Below, piece by piece: positions 1 to 7,069 of a stretch of 11,491 bases of DNA. The DNA comes from Thermoleophilia bacterium (GTDB taxonomy: Bacteria > Actinomycetota > Thermoleophilia > Miltoncostaeales > Miltoncostaeaceae), in NCBI GenBank assembly GCA_029861485.1, contig JAOTZF010000028.1:1-11491 (forward strand), in the 5' to 3' direction. A program made the translations under genes and the position numbers. Positions within the stretch are counted from its first letter, which is position 1; the number at the start of each line of letters is the position of its first letter. Under the pieces are notes generated by a model, which had not been told where the DNA came from, made no database searches, and worked only from the letters and a program-made list of their open reading frames with translations.

Positions 1-1862
1 GCGCTCTCGCCGAAGCCGACCGCGGTGAGAAGCAGCGGCGAGACCTTGGCTTCCTGGACCAGGAAACGCCGCACCGCCTTGGCCCGCTCCTCGCTGAGGC
101 TCAGGTTGTACGCGGCGGGGCCGATCGCGTCGGTATGGCCGCCTATGAGGGTCCGCCGGCCCACATTCCTCACGAGCTTCGCCAGCTTGCGAAGCACCGG
201 CGTGGCCTCCTCCCGCAGCTCAGCGGAGCCGAAGTCGAACACCACGCGGTTGGGGATCGACAGGTTGACCGGTGGTAGGTCCACGCTGTTGCGGCGCACG
301 CGGATCGTCTGTCTCACCGTGCTCGAGCGTCCCCCGGCGTCGGTCACGGTCACCGACGCGTTGTAGTTGCCCGGGCTGTTGTAGGTCTTGGAAACGGTCG
401 TCTTGTTCGACGTGGTCCCGTCGCCGAAGCGCCAGATGATCGAGGTGATGCCGGTCACATTGACGGCTTGGGCCCGGAAGACACCGCTCTGCGCGGCACC
501 GGCGCCGCCTTCGCCGAGAGCCAGCGATGCGTCGAAGAGCACCGACCGGCCGCCCGCCGGCGCGAGCACCGGGTTGGCGATCGGCGGCGCGGGGGGCGTC
601 GGGCCGATCGTGTATTCGCCGATGGTCGTGGCGATGCCGTTGATGATCAGTTGGACGGGGTACGTGCCGGGTGGCAGGTCCGGCACCTTGAACTCGATGC
701 GCGCATCACGCCAGATGAGCGCTCGACCGACGGGGACACCGCCGACGGTGATCAGCGAGGTGCCCTGCCTCGCGCCCAAGCCGGAGCCGACGAGAGTCCC
801 GAGGGATCCCCCTTCACCGGCAAGCGGCCCGGTCTCGCCTACGCTGGGCCCGGCCGGAGGGGTCGGATCGCCCGCTCCCCCGCCGGGCGGCGGCGGAGGC
901 GGGGCCTGAACGGTGAGCGGCAACGGGCCGGTGACGCCCCCAATCGGTGCCGGGCTGCGGACTGCGATCTGCAGCGTCCCGGGAGCGGCGAGGCTCGCGG
1001 CGGGAATGGTTGCCCACGCCATACCGGCGTTGACGACGGTGGTCGGCAGGGGTGAGTCGTCGACCTCGATGACCGAGTTCGGCACGAAGTCACTCCCGGT
1101 GACGTTGACGACCAACTCGCCGCTACCCGCCGTGATCGAGACCGGGGTGATGGAGGTGATGACCGGAGCCGGATTTTGGATCGTGACTTGGATTGGGCCG
1201 CTCGTACCCCCGCCCGGCAGAGGCGTCACGACCCTTACAGTCGCCGTGCCCGCGGTCGCGAGCAGGCCTGCAGCAGGTACGAACTCGATGCTGCCCGGAG
1301 GACTCGGCTTGGAGGGCACCGGGGTGCCGTTCCAGGTCACCGCCGAAGCGTCGGTGAAGTCCGATCCGGTTGCGGTGAGACTGGTCGGGGGATTCAGCAC
1401 GCTGAACGCCTGCGGCGTCACCCCAGTCAGCACCGGCAACGGTGCCCCAGGGTCGTTGACCACCCACGGGAAGCCCTCGGTGCCCGAAACGTTGCAGGTC
1501 GTCTCGTCGGCAAGGCCCGTCGGCGGACAGTCATAGACGGTGATCTTCCGATCGCCAGCCGCCCTGAACTGGGAGGCCGGCACGATGAACCCGAGTGCGG
1601 AGGCCGTTTGCGACCTGGCAGGGAGGAGGTCTCGTGTCGGGCCGTCGATCAGAATGGCCAGGCGAATGCCGTCCACCTTGAATTCGCCGTTGACGATGAT
1701 TGGAGTCGCATTGCTGCCCACCGCCACTTCAGGGGGGTCGATACTCGAGATCGTCCCGCCTGCGAGCGCGCCGGCGGGCAGGGCCAACGCGGTTGCGGCG
1801 CACAGGGTGGTTGCAAGGGCGAGCGGCGCGCGCCGGCGCACAATGCGACGGGAAGGCATCAT
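1..1862 (-). CDS. Secreted IPT/TIG-PKD-OmpA-like domain protein (partial, C-terminus beyond left edge)
   Basis: The 620 visible residues have no stop before the window edge. Residues 1-34 form a signal peptide: an Arg-rich start, a hydrophobic core and a likely cut after GALA. Four Ig-like IPT/TIG-type regions follow, at about 36-112, 142-229, 233-319 and 341-420. A proline/glycine-rich linker lies near 320-340. A PKD domain spans about 430-523 (WRFGDG at 477-482, then SPGNYNASVTVTD). An OmpA-like peptidoglycan-binding domain begins near 539 with VVFDFGSAEL. It contains GHTD (575-578) and NLSLSEERA, so Asp578 and Arg593 sit 15 residues apart, as do the diaminopimelate-binding Asp and Arg of OmpA. 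The start ATG (1862-1860) overlaps the upstream stop as ATGA and follows AAGGAG (1876-1871) by 8 nt; a second ATG at 1859 is possible. The protein is probably exported and held to the cell wall, with the Ig-like repeats acting as a stalk or binding surface. Ligand unknown. Confidence 0.88.
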   Translation of the reverse strand, partial: MMPSRRIVRRRAPLALATTLCAATALALPAGALAGGTISSIDPPEVAVGSNATPIIVNGEFKVDGIRLAILIDGPTRDLLPARSQTASALGFIVPASQFRAAGDRKITVYDCPPTGLADETTCNVSGTEGFPWVVNDPGAPLPVLTGVTPQAFSVLNPPTSLTATGSDFTDASAVTWNGTPVPSKPSPPGSIEFVPAAGLLATAGTATVRVVTPLPGGGTSGPIQVTIQNPAPVITSITPVSITAGSGELVVNVTGSDFVPNSVIEVDDSPLPTTVVNAGMAWATIPAASLAAPGTLQIAVRSPAPIGGVTGPLPLTVQAPPPPPPGGGAGDPTPPAGPSVGETGPLAGEGGSLGTLVGSGLGARQGTSLITVGGVPVGRALIWRDARIEFKVPDLPPGTYPVQLIINGIATTIGEYTIGPTPPAPPIANPVLAPAGGRSVLFDASLALGEGGAGAAQSGVFRAQAVNVTGITSIIWRFGDGTTSNKTTVSKTYNSPGNYNASVTVTDAGGRSSTVRQTIRVRRNSVDLPPVNLSIPNRVVFDFGSAELREEATPVLRKLAKLVRNVGRRTLIGGHTDAIGPAAYNLSLSEERAKAVRRFLVQEAKVSPLLLTAVGFGES

Positions 1863-2509
1863 TGATTATTCTCCTTGGCCGGTGGGCCGGTGGGAGCCAG
1901 GCACTTACGTACGCCCATCACTTCGAACGAGCGGTTGGACTGCTGCTGAAGGGTGTCGAGCCTGCTCGCAGCACTAATAGCAGCACTCTTCGGCTCGACT
2001 CCGGAATCAAGGTCCACGATGAGCTCGTCGAGGACCTCGATCTGGGCCTGTCCTGCTGCGACCATGCTGGCGTGCTCCGCCTCGAAACGCTCGGGCGGCA
2101 CCAGGGACGACAGCTGATTCACGGTCGGGCGCACCGATGCGTCGAGCGACAGCCGCACCACTGCCGATAACTGCCCCTCGGTCGTCGGCGCCAGGAGCTC
2201 GTCGACCCGCAGCGCGCTCTCACAAATGCGATTCGCGCGCTGCCGGTAGCTGATCAGCACGGCGTCCTGCTCTGCCGAAGTCGGCGCGGCGGCAGAGGCC
2301 GGCGAGATGCCTCCTCCGCCCCCGGTTCCGCCACGGTCGGCCAGCAGAATCGCGGCCGAGCCCAGCGCGACGATGGCGATCAGGGCGCAGCCGAGCGCGA
2401 TCATCCCGAAAGCACGTGCAGAACGGGCGCTCTCGTCGGGATTCGGGTACTCCCAGCGGGGCCTGTGCGCAGGCTCCTGCGGGGTGCGCTCGAGCTTAGA
2501 CACGCTCAC
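1859..2509 (-). CDS. Single-pass membrane protein with helical extracytoplasmic domain, unknown function
   Basis: The protein has 216 residues. Residues 1-33 are polar and probably cytoplasmic. Residues 34-57 are one strong transmembrane segment. A Gly/Ala/Ser/Pro-rich linker (60-78) leads to a predicted helical domain, 80-205. That domain begins with a YRQRANRIC-like stretch and has two cysteines, Cys96 and Cys203, which could form a disulfide outside the cell. The Y-x-x-R-A-N-x-I-C pattern with a late Cys resembles uncharacterised extracytoplasmic helical proteins that I recall from actinobacteria; I cannot name the family. The start is GTG with a weak purine-rich AAAGAG upstream; a second GTG two codons later is possible. 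Its TGA overlaps the ATG of the OmpA-domain gene, so the two are probably translationally coupled and may form one envelope complex. Function unknown. Confidence 0.85.
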   Translation of the reverse strand: MSVSKLERTPQEPAHRPRWEYPNPDESARSARAFGMIALGCALIAIVALGSAAILLADRGGTGGGGGISPASAAAPTSAEQDAVLISYRQRANRICESALRVDELLAPTTEGQLSAVVRLSLDASVRPTVNQLSSLVPPERFEAEHASMVAAGQAQIEVLDELIVDLDSGVEPKSAAISAASRLDTLQQQSNRSFEVMGVRKCLAPTGPPAKENNQ

Positions 2510-2540
2510 ACCCGGAAACTCTTTTTGAATTTGTGTGCGA

Positions 2541-2563
2541 CTCGATGGGCTTTGACTATCGAG
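2541..2563. promoter_or_regulatory. Inverted repeat, candidate operator
   Basis: CTCGAT at 2541-2546 and ATCGAG at 2558-2563 form a perfect 6-bp inverted repeat with an 11-bp spacer. It lies about 30-55 bp upstream of the membrane-protein GTG start and overlaps the proposed -10 element. That position and spacing suit a dimeric repressor site, but a 6-bp match in GC-rich DNA can arise by chance. No regulator gene is adjacent. Confidence 0.3.
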
Positions 2564-2582
2564 CCTCGCGGCAAAGTTGCAA
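2555..2582 (-). promoter_or_regulatory. Putative promoter for the membrane protein/OmpA-domain pair
   Basis: Read on the minus strand, TTGCAA (2582-2577) and GATAGT (2560-2555) are separated by 16 bp, a weak match to -35 and -10 hexamers. The predicted transcript start would be near 2548, giving a leader of about 40 nt before the GTG at 2509. The 116-bp gap 2510-2625 is also less GC-rich than its surroundings, as promoters often are. Proposed from sequence only. Confidence 0.3.
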
Positions 2583-2625
2583 CGTCCAAAGGGCTAGGTC
2601 GACTTCCGCGCCCCGTGCCGAGCGG

Positions 2626-3276
2626 CTACTTCACTCTCCGGATCGTCATCCTCGCGATGGTGCGATTCCAGCCGTGCCGAGAGTTCCGGAGGTCCGCGAT
2701 ACCTCGAATGCGCGGGTCGCGCGTGATGCGACGGCGCTCGGTCGGCCCAACACCGTGCGCACCGAGGCATGGGACGTGAGCGGCACTTTCGGTGTTGCGC
2801 TCGGTCCCGGCATCGTAGGCGCGAACGTCGAGCACGCGGCGCCTGCTCTTCAGCGGCAGGGCCAGCTTGTTGACCCCTGCGAACGTGTCGTTGGAGCACA
2901 CCTGCATCGAGGCGAAGCTAAAGCGGCGATGGCGGGTCGTCGTGCGCACCCGAAGCGTGATGGAGCGGCCGGGGGCGATGCGATTACTCACCGCCGCGCG
3001 ACGCACGCCCTTCTTTCGCCGGAACTCGGCCAGTGCGATGGCCGTGACGCCGTCCTCGGCGAGCTGCGAGACGCCCGTGCTGGCGAACCGGCCGCGCCGA
3101 AAGAGGTTGGCGCGGCGATCGTGCACACCCCAGACGGCCGGCGTGAGGTCGGCCTTGCTGAGGTTCTTGATCGTGATGCGGTACTCGAGTGGCTTCGACG
3201 CGCCCATCGCAAGGGCCGGCAGCGCCAGCGCCGCAGCGCATGTGGCGATTCCGACGGCGAGACTGCGGGGTAACAC
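2626..3276 (-). CDS. Secreted spondin-domain protein
   Basis: The protein has 216 residues from the chosen GTG start. Residues 1-26 form a clean signal peptide (MLPRSLAVGIATCAAALALP, then ALAMGA). The rest fits the Spondin_N fold: YRITIKNLS (32-40), a LFRRGRFASTGVSQLAEDG stretch (58-76), SMQVCSNDTFAGVNKLALP (123-141, like the S-M-x-x-P-x-N-D-x-F-x-x-x-N segment of bacterial members), YDAGTERNTE (154-163) and a final ARMTIRRV strand. Cys127 and Cys170 may pair. The mature protein is strongly basic, rich in Arg. The GTG at 3276 follows GGAG by 6 nt and gives a proper signal peptide. The longer frame from a GTG at 3327 would add 17 polar residues and is less likely. In animals this domain occurs in extracellular-matrix proteins such as F-spondin. 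Bacterial members are secreted and mostly uncharacterised, so role and ligand are unknown. Confidence 0.85.
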   Translation of the reverse strand: MLPRSLAVGIATCAAALALPALAMGASKPLEYRITIKNLSKADLTPAVWGVHDRRANLFRRGRFASTGVSQLAEDGVTAIALAEFRRKKGVRRAAVSNRIAPGRSITLRVRTTTRHRRFSFASMQVCSNDTFAGVNKLALPLKSRRRVLDVRAYDAGTERNTESAAHVPCLGAHGVGPTERRRITRDPRIRGIADLRNSRHGWNRTIARMTIRRVK

Positions 3277-3333
3277 GGGCGACTCCAGCTGCGGTTGACG
3301 GACGTGGCCGGAGGCTAGCGCGAGCACTTAACC

Positions 3334-3353
3334 GAACTGATTACGCGGAACTG
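3334..3353. repeat. Short direct repeat in the divergent promoter region
   Basis: GAACTG occurs at 3334-3339 and again at 3348-3353, a 14-bp period. It lies between the divergently transcribed spondin-domain gene and arsM. The pair also sits inside a CCGAA...TTCGG inverted repeat (3332-3360). This AT-richer patch of the 181-bp gap (3277-3457) is where control sites for both genes would be expected. I cannot assign a regulator, and no ArsR-type gene is nearby. Confidence 0.25.
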
Positions 3354-3457
3354 AATTCGGCTCTTCGAAGTCTGCGGCGAGCGGCGGCCACGGGCATGCA
3401 TCCACGTCCGGCGCCCAGCCTGTAGAACCTCTCGCAGGCCAACCTCGGGGGAGCAGA

Positions 3458-4366
3458 ATGTCGAGCGAGCTCACGTCGGAAGACGGCAGCGTTGAGACAG
3501 CCGTGCGCGAGCGCTACGCGGCCGGCGCTACTCAGCAAGTGCCGGAGCTGTGCTGCGCGGTCTCGTATGACCCGGCGCTACTGGAGGCGATCCCCGATGA
3601 GGTGATCGAACGCGACTACGGCTGTGGCGACCCCACGAAGTTCGTGCGGGCCGGCGAGGCGGTGCTCGACCTCGGCAGCGGCGGAGGGAAAGCTTGCTTC
3701 ATCGCCGCCCAGGTCGTCGGGGTCGAGGGATCGGTCATCGGCGTGGACATGACGCCGGAGATGCTGGACCTCGCGCGACGAAACGCTCCTGCCGTCGCCA
3801 GGAAGCTCGGCTACGCGAACGTCAGCTTCCGGCGCGGGCGCATCCAGGACCTGGCGCTAGACCTCGATCTGCTCGACCAGGAGCTCCGGGCGAGCAGCGC
3901 GACCGGCTGCGACGCCGGGCTGCGCGCCGAGCAGACGGCCGCTCGCCTGCGCGCCACCCATCCGATGGTCGCCTCGGACTCCATCGACACGGTGATCTCG
4001 AACTGCGTGCTCAATCTCGTGGACGCCGAGGCCAGGCCAGCGATGTTTCGCGAGATCCACCGTGTGCTGCTACCCGACGGCCGGGCCCTGATCTCGGACA
4101 TCGTCTCCGACGTACCGGTACCGGCCCACCTCCGTGAGGACCCCGAGAAGTGGAGCGGATGCATCTCTGGCGCCATGACCGAGGCGGACTTCGCGAATGC
4201 CTTCGCCGCGGCCGACCTCGGCGGGCTTCAACTGCTGGAGGGCGGGGAGCAGCCGTGGCAGACGGTGGAGGGCATCGAGTTCCGCTCGATCACCGTGGCC
4301 GCCTACAAGGGCCAAGCCGGCGAGACGGTCCATGCCGCGGCGCGCTGCGGACCTGACTGCTGCTAG
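3458..4366 (+). CDS. arsM: Arsenite S-adenosylmethionine methyltransferase (arsenosugar-type ArsM)
   Basis: The 302-residue cytosolic class I methyltransferase would methylate trivalent arsenic using SAM. The SAM site is VLDLGSGGGKACFIAAQ (69-85) followed by the acidic VIGVDMTPEM (93-102). Three cysteines match the As(III)-binding set of ArsM proteins: Cys56 in YGCGDP, Cys183 in SNCVLNL and Cys235 in SGCISGAM. The segment from GRIQDLALDLDLL to the NCVLNL motif, with the long helical insert at about 135-170, and the ending PWQTVEGIEFRSITVAAYKG resemble the ArsM subfamily that I recall encoded beside the radical-SAM gene arsS in arsenosugar clusters. No arsS lies within the window. The tail after YKG is short and ends CGPDCC (297-302), where I recall relatives continuing for some 40-50 residues. 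ATG follows a GGGGGAG ribosome site. Its TAG overlaps the stop of the convergent gamma-lyase gene. Confidence 0.85.
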   Translation: MSSELTSEDGSVETAVRERYAAGATQQVPELCCAVSYDPALLEAIPDEVIERDYGCGDPTKFVRAGEAVLDLGSGGGKACFIAAQVVGVEGSVIGVDMTPEMLDLARRNAPAVARKLGYANVSFRRGRIQDLALDLDLLDQELRASSATGCDAGLRAEQTAARLRATHPMVASDSIDTVISNCVLNLVDAEARPAMFREIHRVLLPDGRALISDIVSDVPVPAHLREDPEKWSGCISGAMTEADFANAFAAADLGGLQLLEGGEQPWQTVEGIEFRSITVAAYKGQAGETVHAAARCGPDCC

Positions 4367-5535
4367 CTGACGGCGTCCAGCGCCTGCCGCAGATCGGCAA
4401 GCAGATCGTCCTCGCTCTCGATCCCCACCGATAGGCGCACCAGCGTCTCATCGACCTCGAGCGGCGAGCCCGCGGCGGAGGCGTGGGTCATCGCGCCCGG
4501 ATGCTCGATCAGGGACTCCACCGCACCGAGCGACTCGGCGAGGGTGAAGATCTTGGTCTTGGTGACCAAAGAGAACGCCGCCTCGCGCCCGCCAGCCGCC
4601 AGGAACGAGACCATGCCGCCGTAGCCGGACATCTGGCGCGCGGCAGCCCCATGCCCGGGATGGCCCTCCTGCCCGGGGTAGAGCACCTTGCTCACGGCGG
4701 GGTGGTCACTCAGCAAGCCGACGATCGCCGCCGCGTTGTGGTTGTGGCGGTCCATGCGCACCGGGAGCGTCTTGATGCCGCGCAGGGTCAAAAAGCAATC
4801 CTGCGGCGCGGGTACGGCGCCGGCCGAGTTCTGCACGAAGGCGACCTGCTCGCCGAAGGCCGGATCACTGGTGACGACCAGGCCGCCCACGACGTCTGAG
4901 TGGCCGCCGAGGTACTTGGTGCTGGAGTGGACGACGACGTCAGCCCCGTGCTCCAGCGGCCGCTGCAGGTAGGGCGTGGCAAAGGTGTTGTCGACGACGC
5001 AGATCGCGCCGTTGGCATGGGCGATCTGCGCGACCGCCGCGATATCGATGACGTTGAGGCCCGGATTGGTCGGGCTCTCGATCCAGACGATCTTCGTGCC
5101 GACGGGCCAGTCGGCCGCGAGCGTGTCGGGTTGGGTGAGGTCCGCCGCGGTCCACAGCACGCCGGCAGGCTTGTAGACACCATCGATCAGGCGGAAGGTC
5201 CCGCCGTAGGCGTCGTTGCCCAGCACGATGCGGTCGCCCGGCGCCAGCCAGCGCAGCACGGCGTCGGCGGCGGCCATGCCGCTGCTGAATGCGTAGCCGT
5301 GGGAGCCGCCCTCGAGCGAGGCGATGCAGTGCTCCAGCGCCGTGCGAGTGGGGTTGGCGGTGCGCGAGTAGTCGTACCCCTTGTGTACGCCCACGGCGGT
5401 CTGGGCGTACGTGGACACTTGGTAGATCGGGGTCGTCACCGCACCGGTGGTGGGGTCGGGGTGCTGGCCGGCGTGGATGGCGCGCGTCTCGAACCCCGCA
5501 CCCTTGGTGCGATCGGAATAGTCGGTCTCGCTCAT
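4363..5535 (-). CDS. metB: Cystathionine gamma-lyase / gamma-synthase (PLP enzyme)
   Basis: A 390-residue Cys/Met-metabolism PLP enzyme of normal length. Seen motifs: TRAIHAGQ (17-24), TPIYQVSTY (35-43), YDYSRTANPTR (54-64, phosphate-binding Tyr and Arg), SSGMAA (84-89), the ESPTNP and VDNTFATPYLQ segments (153-158, 181-191), and SSTKYLGGHSDVVGG (204-218) with Lys207 as the PLP lysine. The C-terminal SLGAVESLIEHPGAMTHAS and RLSVGIE motifs are intact. As a lyase it would split cystathionine to cysteine, 2-oxobutyrate and ammonia; as a synthase it would make cystathionine from an activated homoserine. Sequence alone does not separate these. Pairing with cystathionine beta-synthase favours the lyase role, though many genomes label this protein MetB. 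The start ATG overlaps the beta-synthase stop as TAATG, with GAAGG 7 nt upstream. A longer in-frame extension to 5637 lies wholly inside the neighbour and is rejected. Confidence 0.93.
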   Translation of the reverse strand: MSETDYSDRTKGAGFETRAIHAGQHPDPTTGAVTTPIYQVSTYAQTAVGVHKGYDYSRTANPTRTALEHCIASLEGGSHGYAFSSGMAAADAVLRWLAPGDRIVLGNDAYGGTFRLIDGVYKPAGVLWTAADLTQPDTLAADWPVGTKIVWIESPTNPGLNVIDIAAVAQIAHANGAICVVDNTFATPYLQRPLEHGADVVVHSSTKYLGGHSDVVGGLVVTSDPAFGEQVAFVQNSAGAVPAPQDCFLTLRGIKTLPVRMDRHNHNAAAIVGLLSDHPAVSKVLYPGQEGHPGHGAAARQMSGYGGMVSFLAAGGREAAFSLVTKTKIFTLAESLGAVESLIEHPGAMTHASAAGSPLEVDETLVRLSVGIESEDDLLADLRQALDAVS

Positions 5536-6911
5536 TACAGAGCCTTCGCGGCGGACGAGGAGAGGAAGTTCAGCACGTCGGAATGAGCCAACACCGAGCG
5601 TGGCCGACCTCCGTCCAGAACCAGGAGCGCACCGCACGTGTCGAGCAGCCGCACCGCCAGCTCGACGGGCTGGCCGCTGCCGATGGTGACCAGCGCTTTG
5701 CCCATCACAACCTCCACCGGCGCGTCCAGCACGCCCGCGTCGGCGAACACCTTCTCCATCAGCTGGAGCTCTGAGACCGAGCCCATCACCTCAGCCGCAG
5801 CGAGCGGCATCTCGTTCTTCGCGACCGGAAGCTGGGAGACCCCGTGCTCGCGCATCACGTTGACCGCGTCTCGCACCGTCTCGTCCGGCCGTACGTAGAC
5901 GAGGGCCGGGACCTCGCCGGCCTTGGAGTCGAGCACGTCGCCGACCGTCGGGCCGTCCGAGATGAGAAAGCCGTACTCGGCCATCCAGTCGTCGTTGTAG
6001 ACCTTCGACAGGTAGAGGCGACCGCTGTCGGGAATGAGCACGACCACCAGGTCATCGGGGGTAAGCCTCTCGGCCACGCGCAGCGCCGCGGCCACCGCGG
6101 TTCCGCACGAGCCGCCGATCAGCAGCCCCTCCTCGTGGGTGACCCGGCGCGCCATCATGAACGAGTCGCGGTCGCTGACCGCGATCACCTCGTCGGCGAT
6201 CTCGGGGTCGTAGGTCGGCGGCCAGAAGTCCTCGCCCACCCCTTCGACCAGATACGGACGGCCGGAGCCGCCGGAGAACACCGAGCCCTCTGGGTCGGCC
6301 GCGATCACCTGCACGCCGGGGTTCTTCGACTTGAGGTAGCGCCCCACGCCGGAGATGGTGCCGCCGGTTCCGGCGCCGGCGACGAAGTGGGTCAGCTTGC
6401 CCTCGGTCTGGCGCCAGATCTCCGGGCCCGTGGTCTCGAAATGGGCTTGCGGGTTGGTCGGGTTGAAGTACTGATTGGGCGAATACGCGCCCGGAGTTTC
6501 CTTGAGGAGGCGCTCGGCCGTGGAGTAGTAGGACTGCGGGTCCTCGGGCGGCACCGCGACGGGGCACACGACCACCTCGGCTCCGTACGCCCGCAGAAGC
6601 TGCACCTTCTCGTCGCTGACCTTGTCGGTCATCACGAAGATGCAGTCGTACCCGCGCTGAGCGGCCGTGATCGCAAGACCGACGCCGGTGTTGCCGGAGG
6701 TCGGCTCGATGATCGTGCCGCCGGGCTTCAGCTCTCCGCTCGCCTCGGCGGCCTCGATCATGGCCAGCGCGGGACGGTCCTTCACGCTGCCACCGGGATT
6801 GGTGGTCTCGAGCTTGGCGACCACCGGGCAGGGCAGTCCGGCGCCGACCTGCCTCAGGCGTACCAACGGCGTGTTGCCGATCAGATCCAGAACGGAGTCG
6901 GCGATCTCCAT
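5535..6911 (-). CDS. cbs: Cystathionine beta-synthase with C-terminal CBS-domain pair
   Basis: This 458-residue PLP enzyme joins serine and homocysteine to form cystathionine, the first step of reverse transsulfuration. The catalytic domain (1-315) shows IGNTPLVRL (11-19), NPGGSVKDRPAL (38-49, Lys44 binding PLP), EPTSGNTGVGLA (69-80), the phosphate loop GAGTGGTISG (179-188), EGVGEDF (223-229), GGSCG (266-270) and IPDSGRLYLSK (293-303). A Bateman module of two CBS domains follows (about 322-375 and 395-452), as in actinobacterial and animal enzymes. The haem-binding N-terminal extension of the human enzyme is absent. ATG at 6911 follows AGGAG by 8 nt; the upstream in-frame extension to 7010 lacks this support and any family similarity. 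TAA overlaps the next start by one base, so the pair is surely co-transcribed. An O-acetylserine-dependent activity is possible but less likely given the CBS pair. Confidence 0.94.
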   Translation of the reverse strand: MEIADSVLDLIGNTPLVRLRQVGAGLPCPVVAKLETTNPGGSVKDRPALAMIEAAEASGELKPGGTIIEPTSGNTGVGLAITAAQRGYDCIFVMTDKVSDEKVQLLRAYGAEVVVCPVAVPPEDPQSYYSTAERLLKETPGAYSPNQYFNPTNPQAHFETTGPEIWRQTEGKLTHFVAGAGTGGTISGVGRYLKSKNPGVQVIAADPEGSVFSGGSGRPYLVEGVGEDFWPPTYDPEIADEVIAVSDRDSFMMARRVTHEEGLLIGGSCGTAVAAALRVAERLTPDDLVVVLIPDSGRLYLSKVYNDDWMAEYGFLISDGPTVGDVLDSKAGEVPALVYVRPDETVRDAVNVMREHGVSQLPVAKNEMPLAAAEVMGSVSELQLMEKVFADAGVLDAPVEVVMGKALVTIGSGQPVELAVRLLDTCGALLVLDGGRPRSVLAHSDVLNFLSSSAAKAL

Positions 6912-6953
6912 GTGCTGCGCTCCTGTGGGGCCGGCGAGACATCCGGGACCGTA

Positions 6954-6964
6954 GCGGTATCCGC
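6954..6964. repeat. Short palindrome upstream of cbs
   Basis: GCGG-TAT-CCGC lies about 43-53 bases upstream of the cbs start, within the 158-bp divergent gap 6912-7069. It could be a leader hairpin or an operator half-site pair, but an 11-bp palindrome is weak evidence in GC-rich DNA. I found no convincing promoter hexamers for either gene in this gap and no riboswitch-like structure. Confidence 0.15.
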
Positions 6965-7069
6965 CAGGATTGCGCCGAACCGGCCACGCGGCGGCCACCG
7001 CACGGCGCACTGCCCACCACGCCCGGGTTCCCTCACCCGAGTTGCCTACCCTGCGAACGAGGAAGTGAG

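Noticed and set aside
388..1865. Plus-strand frames across the OmpA-domain gene
   Set aside because: They are shadows. The minus strand carries a continuous 620-codon frame with signal peptide and known domains.
5536..5637. N-terminal extension of the gamma-lyase frame
   Set aside because: It lies inside cbs. The ATG at 5535 has a ribosome site and begins the conserved family N-terminus.
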